This document shows positions 37,600 to 50,159 of a stretch of 64,000 bases of DNA, one piece after another. The position numbers were made by a program, and so were the translations under genes. Under the pieces are notes generated by a model, which worked only from the letters and a program-made list of their open reading frames with translations, did no database searches and had not been told where the DNA came from. Origin of the DNA: Poecilobothrus nobilitatus (Eukaryota > Arthropoda > Insecta > Diptera > Dolichopodidae); the NCBI GenBank assembly GCA_947095535.1, contig OX352773.1, positions 39,329,398-39,393,397 on the forward strand. The letters run 5' to 3'. How positions within the stretch are numbered: the stretch's first letter is position 1; each line of letters begins with the position of its first letter.

Positions 37600-39153
37600 T
37601 ATACCCGTACGATAGGATCGGGTATAATAAAATTACTCCTCCGTTTGTAACACCTCGAAATAAGCGAGCTAGATATACCTTCAAAGGTATGGATCGGATC
37701 AGAAAAAAATTCTAAGACTTTTGAGCCATGTCCGTCCGTCCGCCCGTCAGCACGCTAACTCAAAAACTAAGAAAGCTAGAATCTTGAAATTTACACAAAA
37801 TATTCTTGGAGTAATTTGTAGGTTCCCTATTTTTTTTGGTTCAGTTTGGACCAAAACTTAGGGTAGCTCTCGAACACCTAACTTTTAGATCCCGACATTT
37901 TTTTTGAAATAGAGCTATGAAATTTTAACTGCTGATAGATCTCACAAAAATATTAATTTTATTTTTAATAACTTTTTTTTGTAGCCCCACCCGTTACGGA
38001 GCTACAGCTCCTCAAAGGTTCAAAAAAGCTCTATATTTAAATTGTTATAGCACAAGTTGTATAAAATATATCTTCATTTTGAAAACGCCAAACGATTACT
38101 ACTTTCATTAGCTTTAAAAGTATATATACAATACATATATATTTGTGGCATACGGTGTCTTAATTTACCGTTATGCGAAACTAAAATTTTGCAAAATCCT
38201 TTAACCCTTCTATCTTCTAAACGGTTAAAGCTGGAAAATTGAAATTTTGACAGAAGTTAGATCTTTGAAAATAAGTATGAGTCATTTCAGAAATTTTTTT
38301 GTATCACTCCCCGTTTAGGAGCTGTAAGGGGTCAAAAACTGAAAATTTCCTATTTTTAAACACCTGTTAAAATTTTTTTGAAGTAATACACAAAATTTAA
38401 AGCTTCGACATTATACTCTTATTTCTGTTAACAACTATTTTTAATAATATAGGGTTACTTTATAATTGACGAAAGTGTTACTTGATTTTTTCAAATTTTC
38501 TAACAAATTTCTTTAACGATTTTTTTCCATTTTGTTTTACTCGATAATTTGAAATTGTTGAGGATATAATGCGTAGTACATAAAAATGTAAATAAATATA
38601 CAGCATAACGGTTGCTTGAAGAATTTTTATTTATATGATATTGATATATATACATACTTATATAATATCATGTTTATTTACATATCCTATATGTCACTAG
38701 TGAATGAATGATAAGAGTATAAATGTATATTATATAGCGCCGTATTTACATACATATATGTATTTTATTGTACTTATAAGAAATTATTCTGCCAATGGAA
38801 TATTTAAATATAATATAATATAATATTTAAAATTATATTTACTGTTTTGTACTAAGTAAATTTAATATACATTTACCGCTTAGTATTAAATGGTACTATA
38901 GAATATTTGGAAAAGTTTTGGATTGATAATCGTTATGTGAAAGGTTAAAATCTGCTTTTAAAGAATGTATAAACATATAGTTTGAATATATGTACAACAC
39001 ATAATTCTAGAAATTATAAAATTCACCCAAATTATTTTAAAATACTAAAATATTAAAAAAATAATATTGTAAGCAAAGTGACAGGCTGTGAACATACTAA
39101 CGGTTCGTACGGGTATCTAAGAGTTGACAAAGGCAACTGTATTCTTCCTCGTT
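37600..39153 (+). mobile_element. Helentron-like non-autonomous element, family B copy 2, both ends present
   Basis: The 5' end is a subterminal inverted repeat TATACCCG ... CGGGTATA (37600-37626). Then come GAGCTAGATATACC, a GCCATGTCCGTCCGTCCG tract (37725-37747), and an internal block TTACGGAGCTACAGCTCC (37994-38011) shared with family A. The 3' end has ACGGGTATC, a hairpin AGTTG-loop-CAACT (39122-39138) and CTTCCTCGTT. This order (5' inverted repeat, GTCY tract, 3' hairpin, CTTnnTcGTT end) is that of fly DINE-1/Helentrons. About 1.55 kb, no Rep/helicase. The middle (38560-39100) may contain another insertion. Confidence 0.8.
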
Positions 39154-39159
39154 TAAAAT

Positions 39160-40095
39160 TCCTTTCAGTTTTCTCTTTCTAATTTTTTTTTTTCATCAGT
39201 ACTTAAAGGGTTAACATTTAGTTGTTTAACATTTCAAAACGATTCGCTTTACTATAAAAAGTTTTATATTATGTATATAGTATATTAGTTGCTTATCTCT
39301 ATTATCATTTCTATATTATTTGACAAACATATGTGACCTATGCATAATCAAATATTATGTACAACACCTGCGAGTATACAAAAAAATAAAAAACAAAAAA
39401 AATAAATAGGTCTCGTGTTTTAAATACAAAACGTGTATGTTTAAGTAATATCTGGTAATAAGTGATAATACAGTCTCTTCCAAAACAAAACAATATATGT
39501 ATACATAATACATATACACATATATAAATTTGAAATTAATTATTAACACCAATAAGTCTCATAAAATAAATTTGTTAAAAAATCACGTGTTAAAAATTTA
39601 ATAATTATTAAAAAAAAAAAACAGAAAATTTTAATAAATTATAAAAAAAGGAACAGAATATAAATCAGAATAAAGAAAATCAGTTTTTTTTTTTTTTTTT
39701 TACAATAATTTTCATAAATTATTATTCTATAATCAATTTTCAACCAAACAAAAAAAAAAAGTTTTTCACTTTTTCAAATATTTAAATCAGCATTTATCAT
39801 TTTTTAGTACAAAATTAAAAAAAAACGGTTTTTTTTTTGTTTTGCTGAATTTTTTTTTAGTTTTTTTATTAACAATGAAAATAAAATTATTATTGACTGT
39901 TTATTTAATTCCTAAAAATTGATTTTAAATTGTTCATTTTTCTTTCTTTTTAAATATACCTACCGTTACCGTTATCTACCGTTACCGTCCAATAATTTCT
40001 TTTATTTGCCTGAAAGTCTTTTATTTATACTCTATCAGCTGTTATTTATTGTAAAAACTCCTATGTTATATTTTTACTTATCTTTTTTATATCAA
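39160..40095. other. Gene-free A+T-rich stretch
   Basis: No gene is visible. A short ACCGTTACCGTT run at 39961-39988 and many T runs. Confidence 0.4.
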
Positions 40096-40099
40096 CATG

Positions 40100-40322
40100 A
40101 GACTTCGGTGGAAAAAATGTTACCTTGTATAACGTAAGAGCGTATAAAATACACTGTAAATATCGAATGAGTGAAGATTCGAATCCCATCATACATTGTT
40201 AGAATAATCCCTCCTTACGACATTTACATCCACTTCTGGAAAGGAAATATGTACTGTGAAATTTCCTTGTCATATTCATATTTGGCAGGGAAATAATCAC
40301 TAAAACAAAAAGGAAAAACAAA
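40100..40322 (+). mobile_element. tRNA-derived SINE, copy 3
   Basis: Begins near GAGACTTCGGTGG, then GTAAGAGCGTATAAAATACAC as in copy 1, and has the best box B of the three, GATTCGAATCCC (40178-40189). The TAGAATAATCCCTCCTTACG hairpin module and the GAAATTTCCTTGTC ... CACTAAAACAAAAAGG tail follow in the same order as copies 1 and 2. The head carries a 20-nt A+T insertion relative to copy 1. No clear target duplication. Confidence 0.7.
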
Positions 40323-40329
40323 CCAACAA

Positions 40330-42215
40330 TCAGATTCATTTTAAAATTTATTAAGATTAAATTTAATTCTTTAAAAATAATATCTACAATTATAACCATT
40401 ATTATGAACGAAAAGTTCTAATATTAATATACATTCATATGTAATTTGATATCCATAAGTTCAATTAAGTTCATTTTATTTTCTTTTTTTATTAATAAAA
40501 TATATAATTAAAAAAAAATTAAATAAAAAAAAAATTTTTCAATGGAAACAATAATGAGAAATTTTTTTTTTATGAATAATTTAAATCCAATTTCCTTAAA
40601 TAAGTGAGGAATCTTAAAACAAGATCAAATTTCATAATATTATAATATTAAATAGGTACGTTTTTTTGTTTTTTTTTGTTTTTGGAATTCGATCTAAATT
40701 TCCTTTTAAAAACAAAAAAAAAAATTTGAATCATCGATTTTTGTTTTTTTTTTTCAAGACGTATTAAAACTTAAATATTACAATCAAAAAAATTTTACAT
40801 TGTAAATTTTTTTTTTTTTGTTGTGTTTTTTTTTTGTATTGAAAAAGTGTCAAATTTAGGATACAGTTTCAGACTAAGGTTTTACAAAAAAAAAAAAAAT
40901 ATTTTTTTCGCGTATTTCTTAAAAAAAAAAAAATCATAGAATTTTGCACAGAAAGTTTGAAGACCCCTCTTGAAGTCAGTCACACGACAGAATCACATTT
41001 CTATTACTTTTATATCAACAAAATTTACATACATATGTAAATACGATTTAGTATATAAGAGTATAAACTGGTATAAACAATAATATAGGTCATTGGACAT
41101 AGAAAAAAAAATAAATAAACCAGTCAGTCAGTCTACATAAGATTTTTCAAAACAATAAATTTAGATTTTATTAATTGGTGATTACAAAAACAAAAATTAT
41201 TTCCGATTACAAAAAAAAAAAAAAAAAAAAACAAAACCCTTAGATCAGTTTTTTTTTTGTTATAATATCTTTATAATATAGATTGTCAAATTTTTGTCTA
41301 TACTTTTGTTAGGATTTTTATCTAATCAAAAAAAAAAAAAAATTCCATAAGGACAATAAACTTTCAATCCCATCATAAAATACGGTTGGTTCATTTTTAT
41401 TTATGCGACAAAGACAATGAACTCTTTTCAATTTTGTTCCGATAAAAATATGATTTTTTTTTTTTTTTTCGAATTTTAATTTCACTTAAAATTTATACTA
41501 AAATTAATAAAAGAAAAATTTTATTTTTTTTTTTGTATGGCTAGACAAAATAATAAAAAACAAAAAAAACCTAAGAAAAGAAAAAGAAAATTTCTTGAGT
41601 CAAGATCCCCAAGAATAGGAGGTCAATGTAAACATTTTGAAGTAATATTAAAGTTGAAAAAAAAAAAAAAATTGAAAGGTAACAAAGAAACAATTAGAAC
41701 AAGAAAACAAGTCACGTTTTTTAACACGTTTCTTTTTTTTTTTTCTGTTTTTTTTTTTTTTTCAAATTTTAAGGTAATTGAACTGCTATTAAAAAACTAA
41801 ATTTGCTTATATTTTGATTTTCTTTTTTTTTTATTATTTATTATATAGTATTTATATTTTCCTATGCAGTTTCTTATTTTTTTTTTTGGTTTATGTTTGC
41901 AAAACAATCAAAATTTTAAATAAACATTTATATATATATATTATGTATGTATACATATATGTATGTTGACTATTTATCTTTAATTTTTACAAAAATTTGC
42001 AATATTTGAGCGGAAAACTTTTTTTTTTTTTAATAATAAATGACTAATGTTGTATTTATGAAAATATAATTTTATTGATGAATTTAAATGATTATAAAAT
42101 ACAATTAATCTAATATATACAATAAATTTCTATTATACTTTCAGATATATTACCTATTTTCAAAATGTTTTACATTTTAATATTCTAATTAATTATTATA
42201 TTAATATTCCAAAGT
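40330..42215. other. Gene-free A+T-rich stretch
   Basis: No gene is supported. The 87-codon frame at 41537-41800 is Lys-rich because of A runs, then Phe-rich because of T runs, and has no recognisable domain. Confidence 0.4.
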
Positions 42216-42231
42216 AACACGAGTTTGGGGG

Positions 42232-42294
42232 TTCTCTACGCCCGAGTGATTAAGCAAGGAAATAGGGGTTTAAATCCTTCACAAACATCAAGTT
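42232..42294 (+). repeat. tRNA-Ser/Leu-like remnant
   Basis: GCCCGAGTGATTAAGC resembles box A of class II tRNAs, and GGGGTTTAAATCC resembles box B. They are only about 27 nt apart, too close for a full tRNA, so this is a truncated tRNA pseudogene or SINE head. Confidence 0.45.
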
Positions 42295-42374
42295 TTTTTT
42301 TAATTAAAACTAAAACTCTCTTGCAACTAAAGGTAGTGCCAATATAAAGATACAAAATATATATATATATATGT

Positions 42375-42884
42375 AAGGGAGGTGGGAATCTTCCAAAAAC
42401 ACCAAGAATTTCCCCTTGGTAGTGTCAGATTCTTACTGACTAAACCCAACTGCGCCTTTAGTCAATATAATGGAATGAAACCGTTACCTACGAACTCAGT
42501 ATATTGGCTAGGGAGTAGGAATAGGAAAGGATAGGAAATGGATACGGAAAAATTGAAGTGGGAGTGGGACTGCAAGGAAACAAAATAAGGTAAGGTAAGC
42601 TACAAGGTATTTTGCTAACAGTGACTATAGCCGTTACCACAGTTACATCGTGCAGTAGTATATAACACCGTACTGCATGAGGTTATTATAGAAGCAATCC
42701 CACTATCACTGTAGCAGCTATTATTATTGGTATTAGTATTCTTATTAATATTATTATTATTTTACTACAGAGTCAGGGCCATCACTGAATTACAACGTGC
42801 AGTAGTATATAACATCTTACTACATGATATAACCAAAGATAGCTCCACTGTAACAGCAATTATTATTATTATTACTATTAATTA
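42375..42884. mobile_element. Interspersed repeat family R, copy 2
   Basis: Block-by-block match to 11845-12320. The hairpin TGCAGTA/TACTGCA is intact here (about 42652-42679, loop ~14 nt). Two internal subunits end in (ATT)n tracts, the second at 42859-42879. Two tRNA-like remnants flank it at 42232-42294 and 42945-43012. The 60-codon plus-strand frame over its right half is a by-product of the repeat. Confidence 0.65.
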
Positions 42885-42944
42885 TACGATATACATTATT
42901 ACGATATGAAATTACTACATATTTTTTATTTATATGATCTGACC

Positions 42945-43012
42945 GGTGTTTAAACCCAAGACCCTTCAATTGAAATGTTGGCGACTTAACCACTGCGTCA
43001 TGAGTCAGATAT
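42945..43012 (-). repeat. tRNA-like remnant
   Basis: On the minus strand TGACGCAGTGGTTAAGTCGC fits a box A and CTTGGGTTTAAACACCGG fits a decayed T-arm/box B about 35 nt later. The body does not fold into a good cloverleaf, so a pseudogene or SINE head is likelier than a working tRNA. Confidence 0.45.
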
Positions 43013-43019
43013 ATTAATA

Positions 43020-45570
43020 ATTTAGTATTTAACCTATAATGGCCTTAGTATAGCCAGCCGATATGTTATGTAATATTAATATAAATAAATAAATAAAAAA
43101 CATATGGATAATAATATGTTAAATATCAAAGGTCATTTGATATGAAATTAATTGTCAGTATAACGTAGATATTATATTCATATGAATTCTTCTTAATTGC
43201 GGTCACATTTATAATAAATACGCTTAATTCAATGAAACTATACAAAACTCTATGATTTTTGCATAATTCATTAATTCATCATTTAAATTGTTCTTTACAA
43301 CATTCATGTCTGATCAACTCTAAATATGTATTTTCAAATAAATGCAATCTTTTTTATTGAATTTATAGGCTTGCATTCATCTTCAGTTTTTTAACAGATT
43401 GTTTAATAATATAACTATCGAGAAATTAATTCTGAAGTTGTATCAACTATATAATTATTTTTTCAAAAAGAAAAGGGTTAATTTATTTTACAAGTTTCCG
43501 AGCTTCTTACAAAATTTTTGTTTTTTAATCGTGCCACTAAAAATATTATTCAACATGTCATATTTTCAAAAGAATTTTTAAAATTTTTAAAGGAAAACCG
43601 GACTTTCTGAAATCTTTTTGAGATCATTAAAGATCATTATTTGGTGTTTACATAAAGTAATTCAATACATACATTCAATTCAATACATACAGTACATACA
43701 GTAATTCAACTTCTTGATTTTTGTAAAACTTGAATTAAAGATGGGGAGCGCTATGAAGACTTCTCAAAATTTCGAGTCTTAAAATGTCACTTTTTTATAA
43801 ATCTTTTTTTTTTTTTTAAATATCGCGTGTCAAAATCACGTGTTTTAAAATATCACGTTTCACGATATTTTCCATATTTTTCATTGTGCTCCACTATTTT
43901 AAATTCTTTGAGTTTTAAATGTGTATATAAAAGAAGTAATTAAAATTTAGAACGGATTTTAAAGTTGTTTACAGAATCTGGTTTTCAATAAGTTGTTTAG
44001 TGGAGTTTTAGTGAAAGCAAGTCACCACTAGATCTTTATTAGGTATATTAGACTCTATTATTACAGAACAGTTTTAAAATAAGATGGATTTCTATACGTA
44101 ATCAGAAAATTTCAATTAAATATTTTACTAATAGTAAATTTTAACGCTATTTCTTTGTCACCACCCCCTGACTATATTATAAAAATATTGTTAATGCAAT
44201 TTATATCGAAAAAATTATAATTTTATAACGGGAATACGAAGAGATACGAAATTTTGAGATGCTAACTTTCAGATCAGACCTGAATCTGACAGATGATTTT
44301 ATTTTTTTTTTATCTTAAGATTTGTCATTAAAAATTTATACTAAATTATAACTATTTTTATTTATTAATTTTCCTTATTTAGAATATTATATCTTTATTT
44401 AAAATTGCATTATCGCCTATTTACCTAAATTTAAGTATATACTGAAAATCAATAATTAATTTATCTGATATTAAATTTATTTATGACTAAAATACAAAAT
44501 GATATGATTGTTAGACATCAAAAATAAATAAATATTTACCAGAAAATTTTTATTTAAAAAAAAAAAAAATATATTACTGAATCATTTCTTATCAAAAAAA
44601 AAAAAAAAATATATATATTCCAATTAAAGTAGCCTAAAAGTGCAATTAAATTGAATTTTGATAAGATTTTGTACAGCCAAAAAAAATCGCCAAATTTAAT
44701 CAAAAATATTGATAAGAAGATAATAATTTATTTATCCAGAAATATACAAAATATTTTTTTCTTGTTCCTCTTTTTTTTTTTTTTTTTTGTCAAAATTATT
44801 ATGATTTATCAAGACCAGGTTTTTCAACTTTACTTTGTATAGCACACCCTAATAATGTAAAAATTATTACCTAAGTTGAATGTCCTATACGATTTTTAGT
44901 TATTATATGCGTATTTTAAAATGTATTTTTTTTTTTATTTATTAAAGGTTTTTGTTTTTTTATTATTTTTTTGAAAAAACATGAATTTTTTACTAGTTTT
45001 TATATTCCATTGAAATTTAATTAATGCAGATATTACAAAATTGATTCAGAACTCAATTATAATTTTTATCATTTGGACCTAGTTTTTTTGTTTTTAATTA
45101 TAAAATTATGAAATTCAAATTGTTTTCTTACTTGTAATTTAAATTAAAATTAAATGTTCTACATTTAAAAGAAAAGGATGGTATTATGTAAACGGGAATT
45201 GGGTATATTTACAAAAATAAAATGACTAATATTATGTTATTGTAATGAATGATTAATATATGATTGTGTAAAATATCATATTAAAACTCAACTATACATA
45301 AATTCTAAATAGATAGGTAAATTCTAAACATTTTTTTTTAAAGAATGTATATTTGATCCATTTCTATACAGTTTTTTATCCTTTTTTAAACATGTTTTTC
45401 CAAAATTAATTGTATTTGAAGTAGATATTAAGTTTATATTGTCAAAATTGATTTTGGTCATTATCTTACCTGTTATTAGTCCTATAAATCGAAATATATA
45501 ATAATTGATAATTGACATAAAAAACATTTCAATATAAAATTTACATATGTATATTTTACCGAGAAAACTG
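43020..45570. other. Gene-free A+T-rich stretch
   Basis: No gene is visible. A partly palindromic patch lies at 43822-43870 (AATATCGCGTG and CACGATATT arms around TCACGTG). Confidence 0.4.
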
Positions 45571-45579
45571 TGTACTCCA

Positions 45580-46772
45580 TGATATGCCTTACCTTCAAAG
45601 GACTAAATTTCTTTTAAGTTATATATAGGTTAGGAGCAAAAAATTAGTTCCTCAAAATTTTAACCATTATTAATCAATATTTTTAAAATAACGTCTTTTA
45701 AAAATATACCTGGATATTTTATAACACATTTTCTCTATAGTTTCTCTAGTTCTACTAGTTTCACTCTGTTCGTCCGTCCGTCTGTGTACAAAACTTCTAT
45801 ATCGTTAAAGATACGTTTTAACCATGGGTAGGGTAGGTAGGTCTCATAAAAAAATTAATTTTGTGGAACAACTTTTTCATGTAGTCCAATCCATCAAGGA
45901 ACTACAATCTTTGTAAATTAATATCAAAATTATATATATTTTTTAAATTTAGTAGTGAAATTTACCGTTATCTGAAAACCAAATTATGCATTATTTTTTT
46001 ACCTTCATAATTCCGGCACGTTTTTAGATAGGGGCTTGAAATTTTGATGCAACAGCGAACTTTTAGAATTAGTATAAGTTTGCTCAAACAAGTGTTAACC
46101 TCCTGTTTATTAGCTATTAGAGTTCAAAAATAGAAAATTTGCTATTTTTAAACACCTGTAACTTTGGCACCTGCACATATTATTCTTCGACAAAACAAAA
46201 AAATTAAAGCTCCAGTAATATATATTTTAACATATTTTACATGTGTTAATGATTTCTTTTAATTATATAGCGTTCCAGAGTTACAGCTCCCAAAATTTGC
46301 AAAAAAATCCTATTTTCAGATATGTATATATTTCAGGTTCTACGTAATAGTTTTACAATCTAAAAATACTAGAAAACCGAAAATTTTCTTATTTCAATAA
46401 AACAATATCAAAATTATGCAATATTATGTAATTTACTATTTAAATTTACCGTTATGTGAAAACCAAATTTTGCATGATATTTCTTTTTTCATAACTCCGG
46501 CACACTTTGAGATAGGAACTTGAAATTTTAAGACAAGAAAGAACTTTTAGAATTATTATTAAGTTTCCTCAGAATCTTTTTGCATCTCCCCTGTTTATAA
46601 GCTATTAAGTCCTAAAGCTAAATTAAGTTTATAAGCTAATAGTCCTATTTTAACATTTTTTCTTATATGACATTTTTTAATTTTGGTACAAGTCACAATA
46701 TTCTAAACAATTTGTATTATCTTTTATAAATTTGCGCTTTTAAAAACCGTTGGTTTACATTCTGCCTTGTTT
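45580..46772 (+). mobile_element. Helentron-like non-autonomous element, family A copy 2
   Basis: Contains CTTACCTTCAAAGGA near 45590 (similar to family B), a GTTCGTCCGTCCGTCTG tract (45768-45784), blocks such as TTTACCGTTATGTGAAAACC (46443-46462), and the 3' hairpin AAACC-GTT-GGTTT (46744-46756) followed by ACATTCTGCCTTGTTT. Inverted relative to copy 1 at 29.2-30.0 kb. The interior is partly duplicated: ACCGTTATCTGAAAACCAAA and ACCGTTATGTGAAAACCAAA are about 480 bp apart. No coding capacity. Confidence 0.65.
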
Positions 46773-47860
46773 ATTTTTGTTCATACATATGTAGGTATAT
46801 ATACATACTACATAATTTTTTATTTTTCTTACATGCTACCCTAACTTTAAGAAAGGATTTCTTTATACTAAAGTTATTGTAGGCGAGAGTAATTAGAGAG
46901 AAATATTATTAGGGCGAGTTGGAAAGATAAATTGAAAGCCAACTTGTACATATTTTTTTTTTTGAAAAAGTGTAAATTATATAATGTACAATATCTATTA
47001 GAACGAAAACGCATTGGATAAGAACCATGTTCCCCATTTCTCACAGTAAATGTTGAACCATGTTCCCCCCAACAGTTCTCACAATAAATGAATTTCCATA
47101 ATCAGTTTTAAACCATCTAGAAATTTTCACGGTACATAAAAATGAGCAGTTGATAGTATCATATAAATTATGTAGAATTTGTACATAGTATATTTAATGA
47201 TGAGTCTGTGCTAAACCTTTCTTTATTCAAAGTATTCTAAATTTTCAAAAAAAAAAAAAAAATTATTGCAAAATATGATTATCATATTTGTATAGTAAAC
47301 ATCTCCACAGTTATAGGCAATACCTTAAAGTGTATTTTGTAGTTTTTCTCCTATCTACAAAAAAAACATAATTTTTACTTTCTCATATTGGTTTTTTTTC
47401 TTTAATTTACAGTAATTTAAATTAGTGAATAACAGTAAAAACAAATATCATGTACGTAAAAATAAATATCAGAAAATAATTCAAATCAAACACTATTATA
47501 CATATTTATATATATACATACAAACATTTATTAAACTGTTTCTCTTGAATTTAAGAGAAACAAAAAAAAGAAAATTCTCTTAAATTTAAGTTTTTCTTTA
47601 TTTTCATACGAGTATATAATACATATCATCAATTATAATATTATTATATTATAATAAATACATAATATCATATTATATAACTACTTTTTCTCTTAAAAAA
47701 AAATATATATATATATACATATTACAAAAATAACAAATAACAATTTTACAATCGATTACTAAAACAAAAAAAAAAAAAATTATTATATAAAAAAAAACAT
47801 TATCACGATACAAACACTAACTTTAAAATTATTTCATTTTACTTCTCTTTTTTTTTGTAC

Positions 47861-47882
47861 GATCACTGACTGATCAGTGATC
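47861..47882. other. Perfect 9-bp stem-loop / palindrome
   Basis: GATCACTGA and TCAGTGATC pair perfectly around CTGA. The right arm, TCAGTGATCA, recurs at the initiator-like site 54153-54162 near the C/EBP gene. Role unknown. Confidence 0.5.
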
Positions 47883-48374
47883 ACTTTTGTTTTTAAATGA
47901 AAAATGCTGTAACTAATGACGTTAACATTTAATTTTTACCTCTCTTTCTTTCTATTTCTATTTCAATTTTTCTTTTTTTCTTTTCTTCTTTTATACAAAA
48001 AGCAATAAGCTTTAAAAGCTTAAAATTACCATGTTTGTGGGTCAAATTATTAATAGAAAAAAAAAAAACAAAAACAAAAATAAAGTTATCTAATACATTA
48101 TATATTGCACGATAATTGACTATAGCTGGTATATACTACATTTACATAATGTTTAATAGATAATAGAATAAATTTTTATTTGCTTGTATATGTAGATCTA
48201 TCTATAGATAGTATCTATTTATTATATGGTATCTATCAGTACAATATAACTATAATAAATGCATATTTTTCCGTTGTATTGTGTGTTAAATAAAATTCGT
48301 GTACGTTTTTTTTTGTTTTTGTTTTTTTTTTCTTTATATTTTGTTAGTTTTGTCTTTTATTATTTCTTGTTTAA

Positions 48375-48382
48375 TGACGTCA
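48375..48382. promoter_or_regulatory. Full palindromic CRE, TGACGTCA
   Basis: The perfect cAMP-response element octamer, bound by CREB/ATF-type bZIP proteins, followed two bases later by the E-box CAATTG. Its patch (48370-48460) is less A+T-biased than its surroundings. Functional only by motif. Confidence 0.35.
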
Positions 48383-49543
48383 CAATTGTTAGTTTTTCCG
48401 TAAACATTAGATTGGAATGTGGCACAAATTCGTGTATTGTTCAAGTCTGGGTTAGATACAAAAAAAAAAAAAAATTAATAAATAAAAGAATTAAAGCTCT
48501 TTTGTATCTATGTAAGTTTATTTTTTGGTTCGTTGTAAATTGTAAAAATTATAATATGTAATATGTGCATATAAATACATATTGAAATTTATATAATTAT
48601 AATATTTTTAAAAAATATTAGAATGTATGTATGTACACAATTGTGTAGAAAACAAAGATACGAACTATTTATATTTTTTTATATATACATATGTATTTGT
48701 TAATTATAGTTGTAAATAAATGAAAATAACAATTTACTAATTATATAGTGCCTAAAATGATAGTAAATAAAAAATTTCAAAAAAAAAAAAAAAAAATAAA
48801 TAAATAAATAATGTTTCTTTTATTAAGCTGAGTTTTGGTTTTTCGTTTTTTTTTTTTTCGGTTTTTTATTTAAAGAGTGTCTTTTAAAGATGGGCAAATT
48901 ATTAAATAATATTTTTATGTATGTATATTAAAGAATAATATATATGTTTATGTATAATACAAGTAAATAAGAAAATGTCTGGAAATATATTACTATAGCT
49001 TACAAAAATAATATTTAAATGTAATTTTAATTGTTTATAAAATAAAAAAAAAAAAGAAAATATAATTTGAAAATTGTTGTTAATTAAAAGCTTGTTTCTT
49101 GTTAATTAATATTATGTTTTTTTTATTTTTTTTTAATTTTATTAAAAAAGTGCGGTTACGTCTTTTTTTTTTTAATGTTTTGTTCTGTTCTCCTAGAAAA
49201 ATTAAGCATTTTAATTTTTAAGAATTATTGAAAATTATAACAGTTTATACGTATGTACATTTGTTTTTTTAGCAATCGGTTTTCAAATTTTTAAATCTAG
49301 TTTTAAAAACTTAAAGTTGTCTTACTGATTTATTTGAAAACTAAAGATCACGTATTCAAATTTTGTAAATGAAAACTGTTACGAACGGCTACTATTTATT
49401 GAGACTTCGCTCAGGTTGTAGAACTAGTATTAAAATTTCGTGAATTAGGTTTCGGGACTAGAATTAAATGAAAAAGTCTTGAAAAAGGTAAAAGGTAAAG
49501 GTAAAAAAAAAGGTAAAAAAAAAGATTTTTTCCTATCTAAATA

Positions 49544-50152
49544 AGAGATTGTAAATTTTGACGATAAAAAAAAATCAGAATTCGAATTTAAAAATTTTCG
49601 GAATTCGGTCGAATTTACATAATTTAATAATTCGAATTTTAGTAGATAAGTTAAAATAAAACAAAAATTCAATAAAAATTACACATAATTTCAAAATAAA
49701 ATAAAAGTTCAATTAAAAAAAAAAAAATATAAAAATTTTAAAATTTTGTAACGCCTCGTCCCCTATTCTGGATTGAACTTTTGCACAAAAATTTCCAGCA
49801 ACTGAGAACGCTAGCTAGACGCTCGTTGGTAGAATTAAGATCAAAAATGAGTATACTGATTCTAAAATTTTTTCCCGCAGTTTGTTCTCTTCGAAGAATT
49901 TCATTTCCTATTTAATTCTTGAAATTAAGCTTCGACTTGTTGTTTTTTGAATTGAAGCTAGACGGTATGTTGGGCGACAAATTCGATTGAATGTTGTTCT
50001 GTAACTTTTGCATTATTGATTTAGACGGCTGTGTAATGCACATTATGGCTAGTTTATTCTTCCCAAATTACTTAATTATCCGGAATTTGAAATTATATTT
50101 GTAAGACGAATTTTGGAATTCTTGAAATTTTGAATTCCGCTTTGCAATCTCT
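49544..50152. mobile_element. 609-bp MITE with TAAATA flanks
   Basis: The ends AGAGATTGTAAA and, inverted, AGAGATTGCAAA form 12-bp terminal repeats with one mismatch. TAAATA lies immediately outside on both sides (49538-49543 and 50153-50158). The subterminal regions are rich in GAATTC-type inverted motifs, and the interior (49750-50060) is markedly richer in G+C than its surroundings. No transposase. Confidence 0.6.
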
Positions 50153-50159
50153 TAAATAA

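Larger units (their letters stand above)
46780..49535. other. Gene-free stretch with candidate regulatory motifs
   Basis: Holds a 33-bp imperfect tandem duplication at 47022-47092 (GAACCATGTTCCCC in each unit), the hairpin at 47861-47882 and the CRE at 48375-48382. Otherwise A+T-rich; the 100-codon frame at 48259-48561 is low-complexity. Confidence 0.4.

Noticed and set aside
37600..37626. TATACCCG/CGGGTATA pair as terminal inverted repeats of a cut-and-paste transposon
   Set aside because: Both arms lie at the same (5') end, as in Helentrons; the 3' end instead has a hairpin and CTTCCTCGTT.
41537..41800. 87-codon Lys-rich frame resembling a basic nuclear protein
   Set aside because: Composition follows A runs then T runs; no initiation context, splice partner or domain supports it.
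43822..43870. Palindromic TCACGTG patch as a mobile element
   Set aside because: Arms are short and imperfect, with no flanking duplication or second copy.
48259..48561. 100-codon plus-strand frame
   Set aside because: Low-complexity Phe/Leu/Lys product of homopolymers; not recognisable.
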